A DNA stretch of 27,319 nucleotides from assembly GCA_047974745.1 (NCBI GenBank), contig JBKECO010000052.1:1-27319 (forward strand), written 5' to 3'. The DNA comes from JBKECO01 sp047974745. Lineage in GTDB: Bacteria > Bacillota > Clostridia > Lachnospirales > Lachnospiraceae. The notes under the pieces are model-generated. The model was not told the origin of the DNA, ran no database searches, and saw only the letters and a program-made list of their open reading frames with translations. Shown here piece by piece: positions 14,975 through 22,418 of this stretch; within the stretch, counting starts at the first letter, position 1, and each line of letters begins with the position of its first letter. A program made the translations under genes and the position numbers.

Positions 14975-16294
14975 ATGATAAAAGTAGTGAAATTTGGCGG
15001 GAGCTCCCTTGCAAGTGCTGTACAGTTCGCCAAAGTAGGTGATATCATCCGGGCTGATGAAAGCAGGAAATATGTAGTACCCAGTGCACCGGGCAAGAGA
15101 AATGATAAAGATGTAAAAGTAACAGACATGCTTTATCAATGCTATGAGGCAGCAGAGGCAGGGGAAGAATTTAAGCACCAGCTGCATAAAATAAAGGAAC
15201 GTTACGAATCTATCATAAATGGTCTGAATTTAAAGATGACCCTCAATGAAGAATTTAAAGTAATCGAAGAAGACTTTTCCAAAAAAGCAGGTGTCGATTA
15301 TGCGGCATCTCGTGGAGAATTTTTAAATGGAAAAATCATGGCAGTTTATCTTGGTTATGATTTTATAGATGCAGCAGACGTGATTTTTTTTCATGATAAT
15401 GGTGATTTTGACTCCTATCGAACCAATAAAGTGCTGTCAGAGAGATTGAGAAAAAGTGAAAGAGCAGTCATTCCGGGATTCTATGGATCCATGTCAGATG
15501 GAACAGTAAAAACATTTTCCAGAGGAGGCTCCGATGTGACAGGTTCCATTGTTGCCCAGGCTGCCTGTGCAGATATGTATGAGAACTGGACGGATGTATC
15601 AGGATTCCTCGTAGCGGATCCACGTGTTATTCACAATCCAAAGACGATCAATGTAATTACCTATAAAGAACTAAGAGAGCTTTCATATATGGGAGCAACT
15701 GTTCTACATGAAGCAGCCGTTTTTCCAGTCAGAAAGTCTGGCATTCCCATCAATATCAGAAATACGAACGAACCGGAGGAGAGCGGAACGCTGATCGTTG
15801 AAAGCACCTGTCACCAGCCGGAGTATACAATTACGGGTATTGCGGGGAAAAAAGGATTTGTCGCAGTTAATATCGACAAAGATATGATGAATGCAGAAGT
15901 CGGATTTGGACGCAAAGTACTGACTGCATTTGAAGAGAGCGGGATTTCATTCGAGCATATGCCTTCTGGAATAGATACAATGACAGTGTTTGTTCATCAG
16001 GCAGAATTTGAAGGAAAAGAACAGGAAGTTCTTTCTGCGATTCACAGACATGCAAAGCCGGATATCATCGATCTGGAAGGAGAGTTGGCATTGATTGCAG
16101 TCGTAGGACGTGGAATGCGATCGACAAGAGGAACTGCGGGCAGGATTTTTTCTGCATTGGCACATGCGAATGTCAATGTTAGAATGATCGACCAGGGATC
16201 CAGTGAGCTTAATATCATCATTGGTGTATCGAACTCGGATTTTGATGCAGCGGTGAAAGCGATCTACGATATCTTTGTTCATACAAAGCTGTAG
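14975..16294 (+). CDS. Aspartate kinase
   Basis: 439 residues. Phosphorylates aspartate, the first step towards lysine, threonine and methionine. The N-terminal amino-acid-kinase domain carries KFGGSSLAS (residues 6-14), SRGGSDVTGS and WTDVSGFLVADPR. Two C-terminal ACT domains follow: TGIAGKKGFVAVNIDKDM (~290 onward) and LIAVVGRGMRSTRGTAGRIF with NVNVRMIDQGSSELNIIIGV (~370 onward). They mediate feedback inhibition in this family. The length fits the single-function class rather than a fused aspartokinase/homoserine dehydrogenase. GAGGAGAAAG ribosome binding site; last gene of the operon, followed by a strong terminator. I leave out a symbol because lysC, thrA and ask cannot be distinguished here. 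Confidence 0.95.
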   Translation: MIKVVKFGGSSLASAVQFAKVGDIIRADESRKYVVPSAPGKRNDKDVKVTDMLYQCYEAAEAGEEFKHQLHKIKERYESIINGLNLKMTLNEEFKVIEEDFSKKAGVDYAASRGEFLNGKIMAVYLGYDFIDAADVIFFHDNGDFDSYRTNKVLSERLRKSERAVIPGFYGSMSDGTVKTFSRGGSDVTGSIVAQAACADMYENWTDVSGFLVADPRVIHNPKTINVITYKELRELSYMGATVLHEAAVFPVRKSGIPINIRNTNEPEESGTLIVESTCHQPEYTITGIAGKKGFVAVNIDKDMMNAEVGFGRKVLTAFEESGISFEHMPSGIDTMTVFVHQAEFEGKEQEVLSAIHRHAKPDIIDLEGELALIAVVGRGMRSTRGTAGRIFSALAHANVNVRMIDQGSSELNIIIGVSNSDFDAAVKAIYDIFVHTKL

Positions 16295-16310
16295 CAGTAA
16301 GAGTAAGAAT

Positions 16311-16360
16311 AAAAAGACCCACTGTCCAGTGATACTAGTATCCTGGCGGTGGGTCTTTTT
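16311..16360. terminator. Bidirectional intrinsic terminator between convergent genes
   Basis: AAAAAGACCCAC (16311-16322) pairs perfectly with GTGGGTCTTTTT (16349-16360), with an inner CCAG/CTGG stem. The A- and T-runs on the two ends let it serve both the aspartate kinase (+) and the DUF975 gene (-). Confidence 0.92.
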
Positions 16361-16364
16361 AGTT

Positions 16365-17096
16365 CTATTCCTGAAATAGATCAGTGGACGTACGAAGCAA
16401 AATATCCTGATAAAAGGCAGCTTGCGTCTGAAGGTAGTATGGCTGTATCCATAGTATTCCAATACCAATCGTAAACAAATACATGAACCCCCAGCCGAGA
16501 AAGCTGAACTCCAGATAGAGTCGTCTTTTTCGATTGCCTTTCATATAGATAGCAGATTGCCTGAGACATTTCATGACCGACCAGTCATCCTGGTCTAGGA
16601 GTAGAAAATAGAACAGCGAATAGGTGATCGAGAGATAAAATATTAGGAAGATCGATATCAAAATACATAAGAGTGCTGCGAACAATGCTGTATAAGAGCT
16701 GTAAAATAAAAGTAGAACAAAGGCTAGGAACATGGGAATCATACCGACTGCTTTGATGAGCAGGATCAGTGCGCCTGCAATAAGATATCGGTCTGTATGA
16801 TGTCTGTAACAGTCAAAGACTTCAATATAGGTCACTTTTTGTTCCCGTCCCATCCTTAAATGAATCTTGTGAGCCCCGATCTTCATAGGGGAGACAAGGA
16901 TCAGAATCAAAAAGAGAGAGCAGTAATGAATCAATACGGAAGGCCAGGATGCTACAGTTGTCATATTGGATCCAAATGGGAGCTGTCCAAGAAATGACAC
17001 TGCGAGAATCGCCAGGATGGCAGTCATGGGGACAGCAAATTTACCATAGAGGGTTCCCCGTGCAAGACGTTTGAGCTCAGCAGAAGATTTATGCAT
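16365..17096 (-). CDS. DUF975 family integral membrane protein
   Basis: 243 residues from the ATG at 17096-17094, which has AAAGGA 7 nt upstream; a longer in-frame start at 17141 lacks a ribosome binding site and would lie upstream of the predicted transcript start. A short basic N-terminus (SSAELKRLARGTLYGKF) leads into about six hydrophobic segments, including MTAILAILAVSFL, SVLIHYCSLFLILILVSP and LIAGALILLIKAVGMIPM. The intracellular loop contains VTYIEVFDCYRHH and the motif LDQDDWSVMKCLRQSAIYMKGN, typical of DUF975, whose function is not established. It is read from an extended -10 promoter in the divergent region and ends at the shared terminator. Confidence 0.8.
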   Translation of the reverse strand: MHKSSAELKRLARGTLYGKFAVPMTAILAILAVSFLGQLPFGSNMTTVASWPSVLIHYCSLFLILILVSPMKIGAHKIHLRMGREQKVTYIEVFDCYRHHTDRYLIAGALILLIKAVGMIPMFLAFVLLLFYSSYTALFAALLCILISIFLIFYLSITYSLFYFLLLDQDDWSVMKCLRQSAIYMKGNRKRRLYLEFSFLGWGFMYLFTIGIGILWIQPYYLQTQAAFYQDILLRTSTDLFQE

Positions 17097-17125
17097 AAAA
17101 AATTCCTTTCGTTTTTTAAAGAATC

Positions 17126-17142
17126 CTTGTATGCTATACAAG
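17126..17142. promoter_or_regulatory. Perfect palindrome, candidate operator
   Basis: CTTGTAT-GCT-ATACAAG: two 7-bp arms around a 3-bp centre, in the intergenic region between the divergent DUF975 and DUF2752 genes. It lies at about +1 to +17 of the predicted DUF975 transcript, where a bound repressor would block transcription. Arms are seen directly; the protein that binds is unknown. Confidence 0.5.
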
Positions 17143-17149
17143 TAGAAAC

Positions 17150-17178
17150 ATTATAGCATAGAATTACCATTGAAAAAA
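17150..17178 (-). promoter_or_regulatory. Extended -10 promoter of the DUF975 gene
   Basis: On the minus strand TGC-TATAAT (TATAAT at 17155-17150) is a full extended -10. The -35 at 17 nt spacing is only TTTTTT. The predicted transcript start near 17143 leaves a ~47-nt leader to the ATG at 17096. Confidence 0.65.
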
Positions 17179-17215
17179 AGTGAAAACAAGTAACAGAAGT
17201 AAAAGTGAGGGAACG

Positions 17216-17674
17216 ATGTATAACAAAACAGAAGAATTGGATAAAATAGAGCATGTATTTTATGTGACCGGACTGAGTCTGGCAGTGTTTGCTTTTGCAA
17301 TATATACGCTGGTCAGAGGGTTCGGCATCGATTTGTCAGCTTTTTTGTTTCCCTGCGCATTTTACAGTATGACCAGTCTTTACTGTCCGGGATGTGGAGG
17401 AACCAGAGCTGTTGAGTCATTAATTCATGGTGATTTTTTATCATCCATTATCTATCATCCGATCGTTATCTACGGAGCGGTATTCTATTTGCTCTTTATG
17501 GTGACACACACCATCGAGCTGCTTTCCAGAGGGAAATTAAAAACAGGCATACGTTATCGAAACATATACCTGTGGATCGCATTAGGAATCGTAATTGCGA
17601 ATGTCATTGTAAAAAATGCATCTGTACTGGTATTGCACTATGATATATTGACAGGGACATATTATACCCCATAG
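17216..17674 (+). CDS. DUF2752 domain membrane protein
   Basis: 152 residues from ATG 17216 (GTGAGGGAA just upstream); an in-frame GTG at 17180 has no ribosome binding site. The DUF2752 signature CPGCGGTRAVESLIHGDF (Cys57 and Cys60, then TR and HGDF) follows a first membrane helix. Further hydrophobic segments are IYHPIVIYGAVFYLLFMV and IYLWIALGIVIANVIV. The paired cysteines could bind metal or form a disulfide; no function is established for the family. Its TAG stop abuts the TAG of the convergent DUF4190 gene with no base between them. A short N-terminal stretch rich in Lys/Glu precedes the first helix. Confidence 0.8.
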   Translation: MYNKTEELDKIEHVFYVTGLSLAVFAFAIYTLVRGFGIDLSAFLFPCAFYSMTSLYCPGCGGTRAVESLIHGDFLSSIIYHPIVIYGAVFYLLFMVTHTIELLSRGKLKTGIRYRNIYLWIALGIVIANVIVKNASVLVLHYDILTGTYYTP

Positions 17675-18046
17675 CTAATACCCAAGAATCTGATTGAGTT
17701 CTTCCAAAGAATCCACACCGTAGATCTGCATAACCTGCTGCATGACACCATCATATCCGCCATAATAGCTTAATGTAAAAAGAATCAGACCTACAAAGAC
17801 GATGATGGAAAAAAGAAATCCGGCTGTACTGATAATGAGTGCAAGCTTACTCATTTGTGGAAATTTCATCTGACCACCTCTGGATAACAGTGCAAGCGTA
17901 ATGCCAAGAGCACCACTGGGAAATGCAAGATAAACACAAAAGAATGTGGAAAGTGATATAATGCCCAGAATCAGTGCAGCAGTCGCCATGATATTTTTTT
18001 CCTGACTGGCTGGCTGCGAGTTTGTATACTGTGGTTCGATTGGCAT
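17675..18046 (-). CDS. DUF4190 domain small membrane protein
   Basis: 123 residues. A polar N-terminus (PIEPQYTNSQPASQEKN) leads into two hydrophobic helices, ATAALILGIISLSTFF with YLAFPSGALGITLALLS, and LALIISTAGFLFSIIVFVGL, separated by a short basic loop; this is the DUF4190 pattern. The C-terminus is short and soluble (VMQQVMQIYGVDSLEELNQ). Ribosome binding site AGGAGGAACC before the ATG. It has its own promoter at 18106-18078 and no visible terminator, because its stop touches that of the DUF2752 gene. Function unknown. Confidence 0.8.
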   Translation of the reverse strand: MPIEPQYTNSQPASQEKNIMATAALILGIISLSTFFCVYLAFPSGALGITLALLSRGGQMKFPQMSKLALIISTAGFLFSIIVFVGLILFTLSYYGGYDGVMQQVMQIYGVDSLEELNQILGY

Positions 18047-18077
18047 AAAGGTTCCTCCTACTACGACATACTATCCT

Positions 18078-18106
18078 ATTCTATCATGCAAAAATTAAAA
18101 TTACAA
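18078..18106 (-). promoter_or_regulatory. Promoter of the DUF4190 gene
   Basis: Read on the minus strand: TTGTAA (18106-18101), a 17-nt spacer, TAGAAT (18083-18078) preceded by TGA (extended -10). The predicted start near 18071 gives a leader of about 25 nt holding the AGGAGG. Confidence 0.7.
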
Positions 18107-18118
18107 CGAGTAATATTC

Positions 18119-18147
18119 TTGAGGTTTCGAATGGAATCTTGTATAAT
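18119..18147 (+). promoter_or_regulatory. Promoter of tex
   Basis: TTGAGG at 18119-18124, a 17-nt spacer and a perfect TATAAT at 18142-18147. It lies back to back with the DUF4190 promoter; the two -35 boxes are 12 bp apart. Confidence 0.75.
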
Positions 18148-18194
18148 AAAACATGTTTTTGAAACAGAAATGGAAATATAGAGAGGACATATAA

Positions 18195-20357
18195 ATGGAT
18201 ATTATCTCAGTATTAGCACAAGAACTTGGAGTCAAAAAGCACCAGGTTTCAGCAACAGTGAACCTGATCGATGAAGGGAATACGATCCCCTTTATTGCCC
18301 GATACCGTAAGGAAGCAACAGGTTCGCTAGATGATGAGATCCTTCGTAATCTTAATGAAAGACTGACCTATCTGAGAAATCTAGAGGAGAAAAAAACGCA
18401 GGTCATTACAAGTATAGAAGAACAGGGGCTTTTGACAGAGGAATTGAAAACACAGATCACACAAGCCATGACTCTGGTCGTTGTCGAAGATCTTTACCGC
18501 CCATTCCGACCGAAGAGACGGACAAGAGCAACAATCGCAAAAGAGAAGGGTCTTGAGCCACTGGCAAATATCATCAGAATCCAGTGTGCAAAGCATGGAA
18601 TTGAAAAAGAAGCGCAAGCTTTTATCAATGTAGAATCTGGGGTACTGACAGTTACAGATGCCATTGATGGTGCCAAAGATATACTGGCAGAAGCCATATC
18701 CGACGAAGCAGATTATCGTATCTACATTAGAGAGCTGACGACAAAAAAGGGAAGGATCCAGTCTCAGGCAAAGGATTCGGATACGGAATCAGTCTATGAA
18801 ATGTATTACAATTTCGATGAACCAGTGGCAAAACTGGCTGGACACAGAGTGCTTGCGATTAACCGTGGAGAGGCAGAGAAAATTCTGACAGTTAAAATAG
18901 AAGCTCCGGTGGAAGACATAGAAAGATACCTGATCAAAAAGGTCATCATGCAGGCGGAGCCAGAGTCAGAAACGATTCTAAAAGAAGTCATAACGGATGC
19001 CTATAAACGTTTGATTGCACCTTCTATCGAACGAGAGATCAGAAATGAACTGACCGAGCAGGCCGAGGATGGAGCGATCCACGTGTTCGGCAAAAATCTT
19101 GAGCAGCTTTTAATGCAGCCGCCGATCTCCGGGCAAGTGGTATTAGGCTGGGATCCAGCATTTCGAACTGGATGCAAGCTTGCTGTCGTGGATGCGACAG
19201 GAAAAGTGTTAGATACCTGTGTGATCTATCCGACTGCTCCGCAAAATAAAGTAGATGAATCAAAAAGAGTCTTAAAAAATCTGATTCAAAAGTATAATAT
19301 TACCTTAATATCAGTAGGAAATGGTACGGCCTCTCGAGAATCTGAGGTCATTATTGTGGATCTGTTGAAGGAGATTGCAAAGCCACTGCAGTATATCATC
19401 GTAAATGAGGCAGGAGCATCTGTATATTCTGCCAGCAAGCTGGCAACGGAGGAGTTCCCAAACTTTGACGTTGGCCAAAGAAGTGCAGCTTCGATTGCAA
19501 GAAGGCTTCAGGATCCATTGGCAGAGCTTGTTAAGATCGATCCAAAATCAATCGGAGTCGGTCAGTATCAGCATGACATGAATCAGAAAAAGCTGGGCGA
19601 AGCCCTTGGTGGTGTTGTGGAAGGCTGTGTGAATAAGGTCGGTGTTGATCTAAATACCGCATCGGCTTCCCTTTTGGAATATATCTCTGGAATCACAAAG
19701 GTCATTGCCAAGAATATTGTGAGTTACAGAGAAGAAAATGGAAGATTCAAAACCAGAAAGGAACTGCTTAAAGTAGCAAAGCTAGGACCAAAAGCATTTG
19801 AGCAGTGTGCAGGTTTCCTGAGGATTCCAGATGGAAAAAACCCCCTAGATTCTACAAGTGTGCATCCGGAGAGCTATGAGGCGACCTTAGTCTTGTTAAA
19901 GAATATGAATATGGATGAGAGTGCGATTCGGGATGGAAGGCTTAAAAATATTGACAGCAAGGTCACAGATCATAAAAAAATGGCAGAGACCCTAGGTGTC
20001 GGACTAATTACACTAAATGATATTTTGATGGAGCTCGCAAAACCGGCACGAGATCCGAGAGAAGATATGCCAAAACCGATCTTAAGAAGTGACGTATTAG
20101 AAATGAAGGATCTAAAGCCTGGAATGGAACTGAAAGGAACCGTGAGAAATGTAATAGATTTTGGTGCATTTGTAGATATCGGTGTCCATCAGGATGGCCT
20201 GGTCCACATATCTCAGTTGTCTGATAAATTTATCAAACATCCTCTTGAGGTTGTAAGTGTAGGTGATATCGTAGATGTCAGTGTCATGAGTGTCGATGAG
20301 AAGAAGCAGAGAATCCAGCTGACCATGAAGAAAAAAAGAACGAATGGATACAATTAA
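18195..20357 (+). CDS. tex: Tex family S1 RNA-binding protein (transcription accessory protein)
   Basis: 720 residues, the usual Tex length. Order of parts: the N-terminal helical Tex domain (VNLIDEGNTIPFIARYRKEA, LEEKKTQVITSIEEQGLL, EDLYRPFRPKRRTRATIAKE); a YqgF-like RNase H fold (VVLGWDPAFRTGCKLAVVDA, SVGNGTASRESE, VNEAGASVYSASKLA); the helix-hairpin-helix pair (VGVDLNTASASLLEYISGI, RFKTRKELLKVAKLGPKAF); and a C-terminal S1 domain (LKGTVRNVIDFGAFVDIGVH, GLVHISQLSDKFI). Tex is a conserved nucleic-acid-binding factor with effects on transcription and RNA; its exact role is not settled in most species. It is monocistronic here by its own promoter, with the ribU promoter beginning 31 nt after the stop. 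Confidence 0.95.
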   Translation: MDIISVLAQELGVKKHQVSATVNLIDEGNTIPFIARYRKEATGSLDDEILRNLNERLTYLRNLEEKKTQVITSIEEQGLLTEELKTQITQAMTLVVVEDLYRPFRPKRRTRATIAKEKGLEPLANIIRIQCAKHGIEKEAQAFINVESGVLTVTDAIDGAKDILAEAISDEADYRIYIRELTTKKGRIQSQAKDSDTESVYEMYYNFDEPVAKLAGHRVLAINRGEAEKILTVKIEAPVEDIERYLIKKVIMQAEPESETILKEVITDAYKRLIAPSIEREIRNELTEQAEDGAIHVFGKNLEQLLMQPPISGQVVLGWDPAFRTGCKLAVVDATGKVLDTCVIYPTAPQNKVDESKRVLKNLIQKYNITLISVGNGTASRESEVIIVDLLKEIAKPLQYIIVNEAGASVYSASKLATEEFPNFDVGQRSAASIARRLQDPLAELVKIDPKSIGVGQYQHDMNQKKLGEALGGVVEGCVNKVGVDLNTASASLLEYISGITKVIAKNIVSYREENGRFKTRKELLKVAKLGPKAFEQCAGFLRIPDGKNPLDSTSVHPESYEATLVLLKNMNMDESAIRDGRLKNIDSKVTDHKKMAETLGVGLITLNDILMELAKPARDPREDMPKPILRSDVLEMKDLKPGMELKGTVRNVIDFGAFVDIGVHQDGLVHISQLSDKFIKHPLEVVSVGDIVDVSVMSVDEKKQRIQLTMKKKRTNGYN

Positions 20358-20387
20358 ATAAACAAATGGATACAGTTAGATAGAGGC

Positions 20388-20416
20388 TTGACATTATGAA
20401 TTGACAAAGGTAAAAT
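20388..20416 (+). promoter_or_regulatory. Promoter of the FMN riboswitch-ribU transcript
   Basis: Perfect TTGACA (20388-20393), 17-nt spacer, TAAAAT (20411-20416). A second TTGACA at 20401-20406 could pair with TAAATA (20424-20429) as a weaker alternative. It lies ~40 nt upstream of the riboswitch aptamer. Confidence 0.85.
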
Positions 20417-20452
20417 GTGGTTGTAAATAAAATCATATAAAAATCATATAGA

Positions 20453-20597
20453 AATTCTTCGGGGCAGGGTAATGCGCAGGACGCAGATTCCCGACCGACG
20501 GTGATGCTGCATATGCAGACGAGTCCGTGAGCCAAAAGGCAGGAGCCGGTTAGAATCCGGTACCGACAGTATAGTCTGGATGTGAGAAGATGAGAAA
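20453..20597 (+). promoter_or_regulatory. FMN riboswitch (RFN element)
   Basis: The conserved core is clear: TTCTTCGGGGCAGGGT, TTCCCGACCGACGGTGAT, GAGTCCGTGAGCC, TCCGGTACCGACAGTATAG, TCTGGATG and the closing GAGAAGATGA, where P1 pairs ATTCTTC with GAAGAT. The P2 arm carries a small extra hairpin (TGCG-CAGGA-CGCA), a normally variable part. It binds flavin mononucleotide and, with the hairpin at 20611-20642, should stop ribU transcription when FMN is plentiful. The class is established; direct binding here is inferred. Confidence 0.95.
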
Positions 20598-20610
20598 CAG
20601 GATATCAGTA

Positions 20611-20642
20611 CCCCGAGCTGCTTTTGCCAGTTCGGGTTTTTT
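20611..20642 (+). terminator. Riboswitch-controlled intrinsic terminator
   Basis: CCCGAGCTG and CAGTTCGGG form a 9-bp stem with one G-U pair around CTTTTGC, followed by six T residues. It lies between the FMN aptamer and ribU, as expected for transcription attenuation. Confidence 0.9.
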
Positions 20643-20691
20643 GTCCTTTCTCTGAAGAATTTCAACCAGCATTAGCTGAGAAGGAGAAAGA

Positions 20692-21336
20692 ATGAAAAAA
20701 GAAGAATCCCTACAGAACAGACAGGCCGTGCCTGCTCGCAGAACCTCAGTAAACGTAAGATATATGGCAGTTACAGCAATGCTTTCTGCAGTTTCCTTTA
20801 TCCTTATGTTTTTTGAATTCTGGGTACCTTTTACACCTAGTTTTCTGAAAATGGATTTTTCAGATCTGCCAGCTCTGATCGGAACATTTACATTTGGTCC
20901 TGTTTGCGGAATCCTGGTAACTTTGATCAAGAACCTGCTTCATCTTACAACGACACAATCCGGAGGTGTCGGAGAACTCAGTAATTTTTTACTGGGAGTC
21001 GCATTTGTTCTGCCAGCCGGACTGATCTATAAGAGAAAGAGGACGAAGAAAGGGGCGTTGATCGCTTCCCTGACAGGGGCAGTCATCATGGCTATATCAA
21101 GTATTTTTATCAATTACTTTTTGATCTATCCATTTTACACAGCATTTATGCAAATGGATACGAATGCGATCATAAGTGCATACCAGCTGATCATCCCTTC
21201 CATCGATAACCTGCTTGAGGCATTGGTCTACATCAATCTTCCATTTACCTTTATCAAAGCTATGTTCAGCGTAATCGTAACATTTGTCCTTTATAAGCAT
21301 ATTTCGCCAATCTTAAGAGGAAGAAACAGTTATTAA
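20692..21336 (+). CDS. ribU: Riboflavin ECF transporter S component RibU
   Basis: 214 residues. Substrate-binding membrane subunit that captures riboflavin and works with the shared EcfA/EcfA'/EcfT module, which is not in this window. Multiple membrane segments begin at VRYMAVTAMLSAVSFILMFF. RibU-type motifs are KMDFSDLPALIGTFTFGP, VTLIKNLLHL and GGVGELSNFLLGVAFVLPAG. The N-terminal ~20 residues are polar and unusual only in length. The start has GAGAAGGAGAAAG upstream. The FMN riboswitch in the leader confirms the flavin assignment. A hairpin with a short T-run follows the stop. Confidence 0.95.
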   Translation: MKKEESLQNRQAVPARRTSVNVRYMAVTAMLSAVSFILMFFEFWVPFTPSFLKMDFSDLPALIGTFTFGPVCGILVTLIKNLLHLTTTQSGGVGELSNFLLGVAFVLPAGLIYKRKRTKKGALIASLTGAVIMAISSIFINYFLIYPFYTAFMQMDTNAIISAYQLIIPSIDNLLEALVYINLPFTFIKAMFSVIVTFVLYKHISPILRGRNSY

Positions 21337-21342
21337 AGAGTC

Positions 21343-21374
21343 AGGCTGCAGCGGATCCGATGCTGCAGCCTTTT
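21343..21374 (+). terminator. Intrinsic terminator after ribU
   Basis: AGGCTGCAGC (21343-21352) and GCTGCAGCCT (21362-21371) form a perfect 10-bp stem with a 9-nt loop, followed by a short TTTT. The short T-run lowers confidence slightly. Confidence 0.75.
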
Positions 21375-21398
21375 CCATTTGAATTCAGGTGATGCACT

Positions 21399-21426
21399 TT
21401 GTTTTTTGAAAAAAAAATGATATACT
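21399..21426 (+). promoter_or_regulatory. Extended -10 promoter of the YcxB-like/t6A gene cluster
   Basis: TGA-TATACT (TATACT at 21421-21426) with TTGTTT at 21399-21404 (16-nt spacer). The transcript would start near 21433, downstream of an ATG at 21431, which rules that ATG out as the start of the next gene. Confidence 0.6.
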
Positions 21427-21457
21427 TCATATGAATAAGAGTAAGGAGCTTAAAAAG

Positions 21458-21955
21458 ATGGAATTTGATGTATCATTGACGGAACGAGATATTTATCATT
21501 TTAGTATGTATCATGCTTATCTGGGAGGAATGCAGGGTGTTTCATCTATTGTTATTGCTGTGCTTATTTTTACGATTGCGACAATAACAGCGGGAACAAC
21601 TCAGTTCCTGTATACCATATTATATTTTGTTTTTTCGATCGTCTTTCTTGTTTATATTCCAGTCACGCTAAAACTGAGAGCGAAGCAGCAGATGAAGTCA
21701 TCAGGAATATTAAGCAGACCACTGCATTATAAAGTGGATGATGAGGGTATTAAAGTGATACAGGATGAAGCATCGGCACAACTGGGCTGGGAGCAGATCT
21801 ATAAGGTCGCAGCAACAAAAAGAAATCTTTTGATCTACAGCAATCGTGTCCATGCATATATCATACCTCGGAATCAGATCGAGGATAACTATGATGAGTT
21901 CCAAAGACTTGCCAGGAAAAAACTGGCTGCATACAGAGTCAGGATGAAAGGATAA
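21458..21955 (+). CDS. YcxB-like domain membrane protein
   Basis: 165 residues from ATG 21458, which has AAGGAG 9 nt upstream and lies downstream of the predicted transcription start. After a short soluble part (DVSLTERDIYHFSMYHAYLG) come two membrane helices (VSSIVIAVLIFTIATIT, FLYTILYFVFSIVFLVYIPV). A cytoplasmic YcxB-like domain follows (LHYKVDDEGIKVIQDEAS, LGWEQIYKVAATKRNLLIY, HAYIIPRNQI). The family has no defined biochemical role. It stands 13 nt ahead of tsaE and probably shares its transcript, although no functional tie to t6A is known. Confidence 0.78.
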   Translation: MEFDVSLTERDIYHFSMYHAYLGGMQGVSSIVIAVLIFTIATITAGTTQFLYTILYFVFSIVFLVYIPVTLKLRAKQQMKSSGILSRPLHYKVDDEGIKVIQDEASAQLGWEQIYKVAATKRNLLIYSNRVHAYIIPRNQIEDNYDEFQRLARKKLAAYRVRMKG

Positions 21956-21968
21956 TTCGGAGGACGTT

Positions 21969-22418
21969 ATGAAAGAGCGCAGGCGGACAATATACGAAAC
22001 GAATTCCGCTCAGGAAACAAGAGAGTTAGGAATTACCTTAGGCCAGCAGGCAAAACAGGGAGATGTTTTTACACTCAATGGCGATCTTGGTGTTGGAAAA
22101 ACTATTTTAACGAAAGGCGTAGCGGAAGGACTTGGGATAACGGAGACGGTAAGCAGTCCGACCTTTACCATTGTGCAAGTCTATGATAGCGGAAGGCTGC
22201 CCTTTTACCATTTTGATGTATACAGGATTTCAGATCCGGAAGAAATGGTTGAAATCGGTTATGAGGATTATATATATGGAGAAGGTGTTAGTATGATCGA
22301 ATGGGCATGCCTGATCGAGGATGTCCTACCAAAGCACAGATACGACATACGAATGGAAAAAAATATGGAACGTGGGTCTGATTTTCGACGGATAGAATTG
22401 ACAGAGGTAGGGGAATGA
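21969..22418 (+). CDS. tsaE: tRNA t6A biosynthesis ATPase TsaE
   Basis: 149 residues. The P-loop ATPase that drives the TsaB-TsaD-TsaE cycle making N6-threonylcarbamoyladenosine at position 37 of ANN-decoding tRNAs. Walker A is GDLGVGKT (residues 38-45). Other family motifs are SSPTFTIVQVY, YHFDVYRI and the acidic IEWACLIEDVLP. Ribosome binding site CGGAGGACG. It overlaps tsaB by 4 nt (ATGA), which suggests coupled translation of two complex partners. Confidence 0.95.
   Translation: MKERRRTIYETNSAQETRELGITLGQQAKQGDVFTLNGDLGVGKTILTKGVAEGLGITETVSSPTFTIVQVYDSGRLPFYHFDVYRISDPEEMVEIGYEDYIYGEGVSMIEWACLIEDVLPKHRYDIRMEKNMERGSDFRRIELTEVGE

Noticed and set aside
14486..15187. 233-codon open frame on the minus strand
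   Set aside because: It runs antisense across the end of the homoserine-kinase-like gene and the start of aspartate kinase, both strongly supported; the protein has no recognisable domain and is Cys/Phe-rich as expected for a shadow frame.
21431..21457. ATG at 21431 as start of the YcxB-like protein
   Set aside because: It lies only 5 nt after the predicted -10 box and lacks a ribosome binding site, while ATG 21458 has AAGGAG at good spacing.
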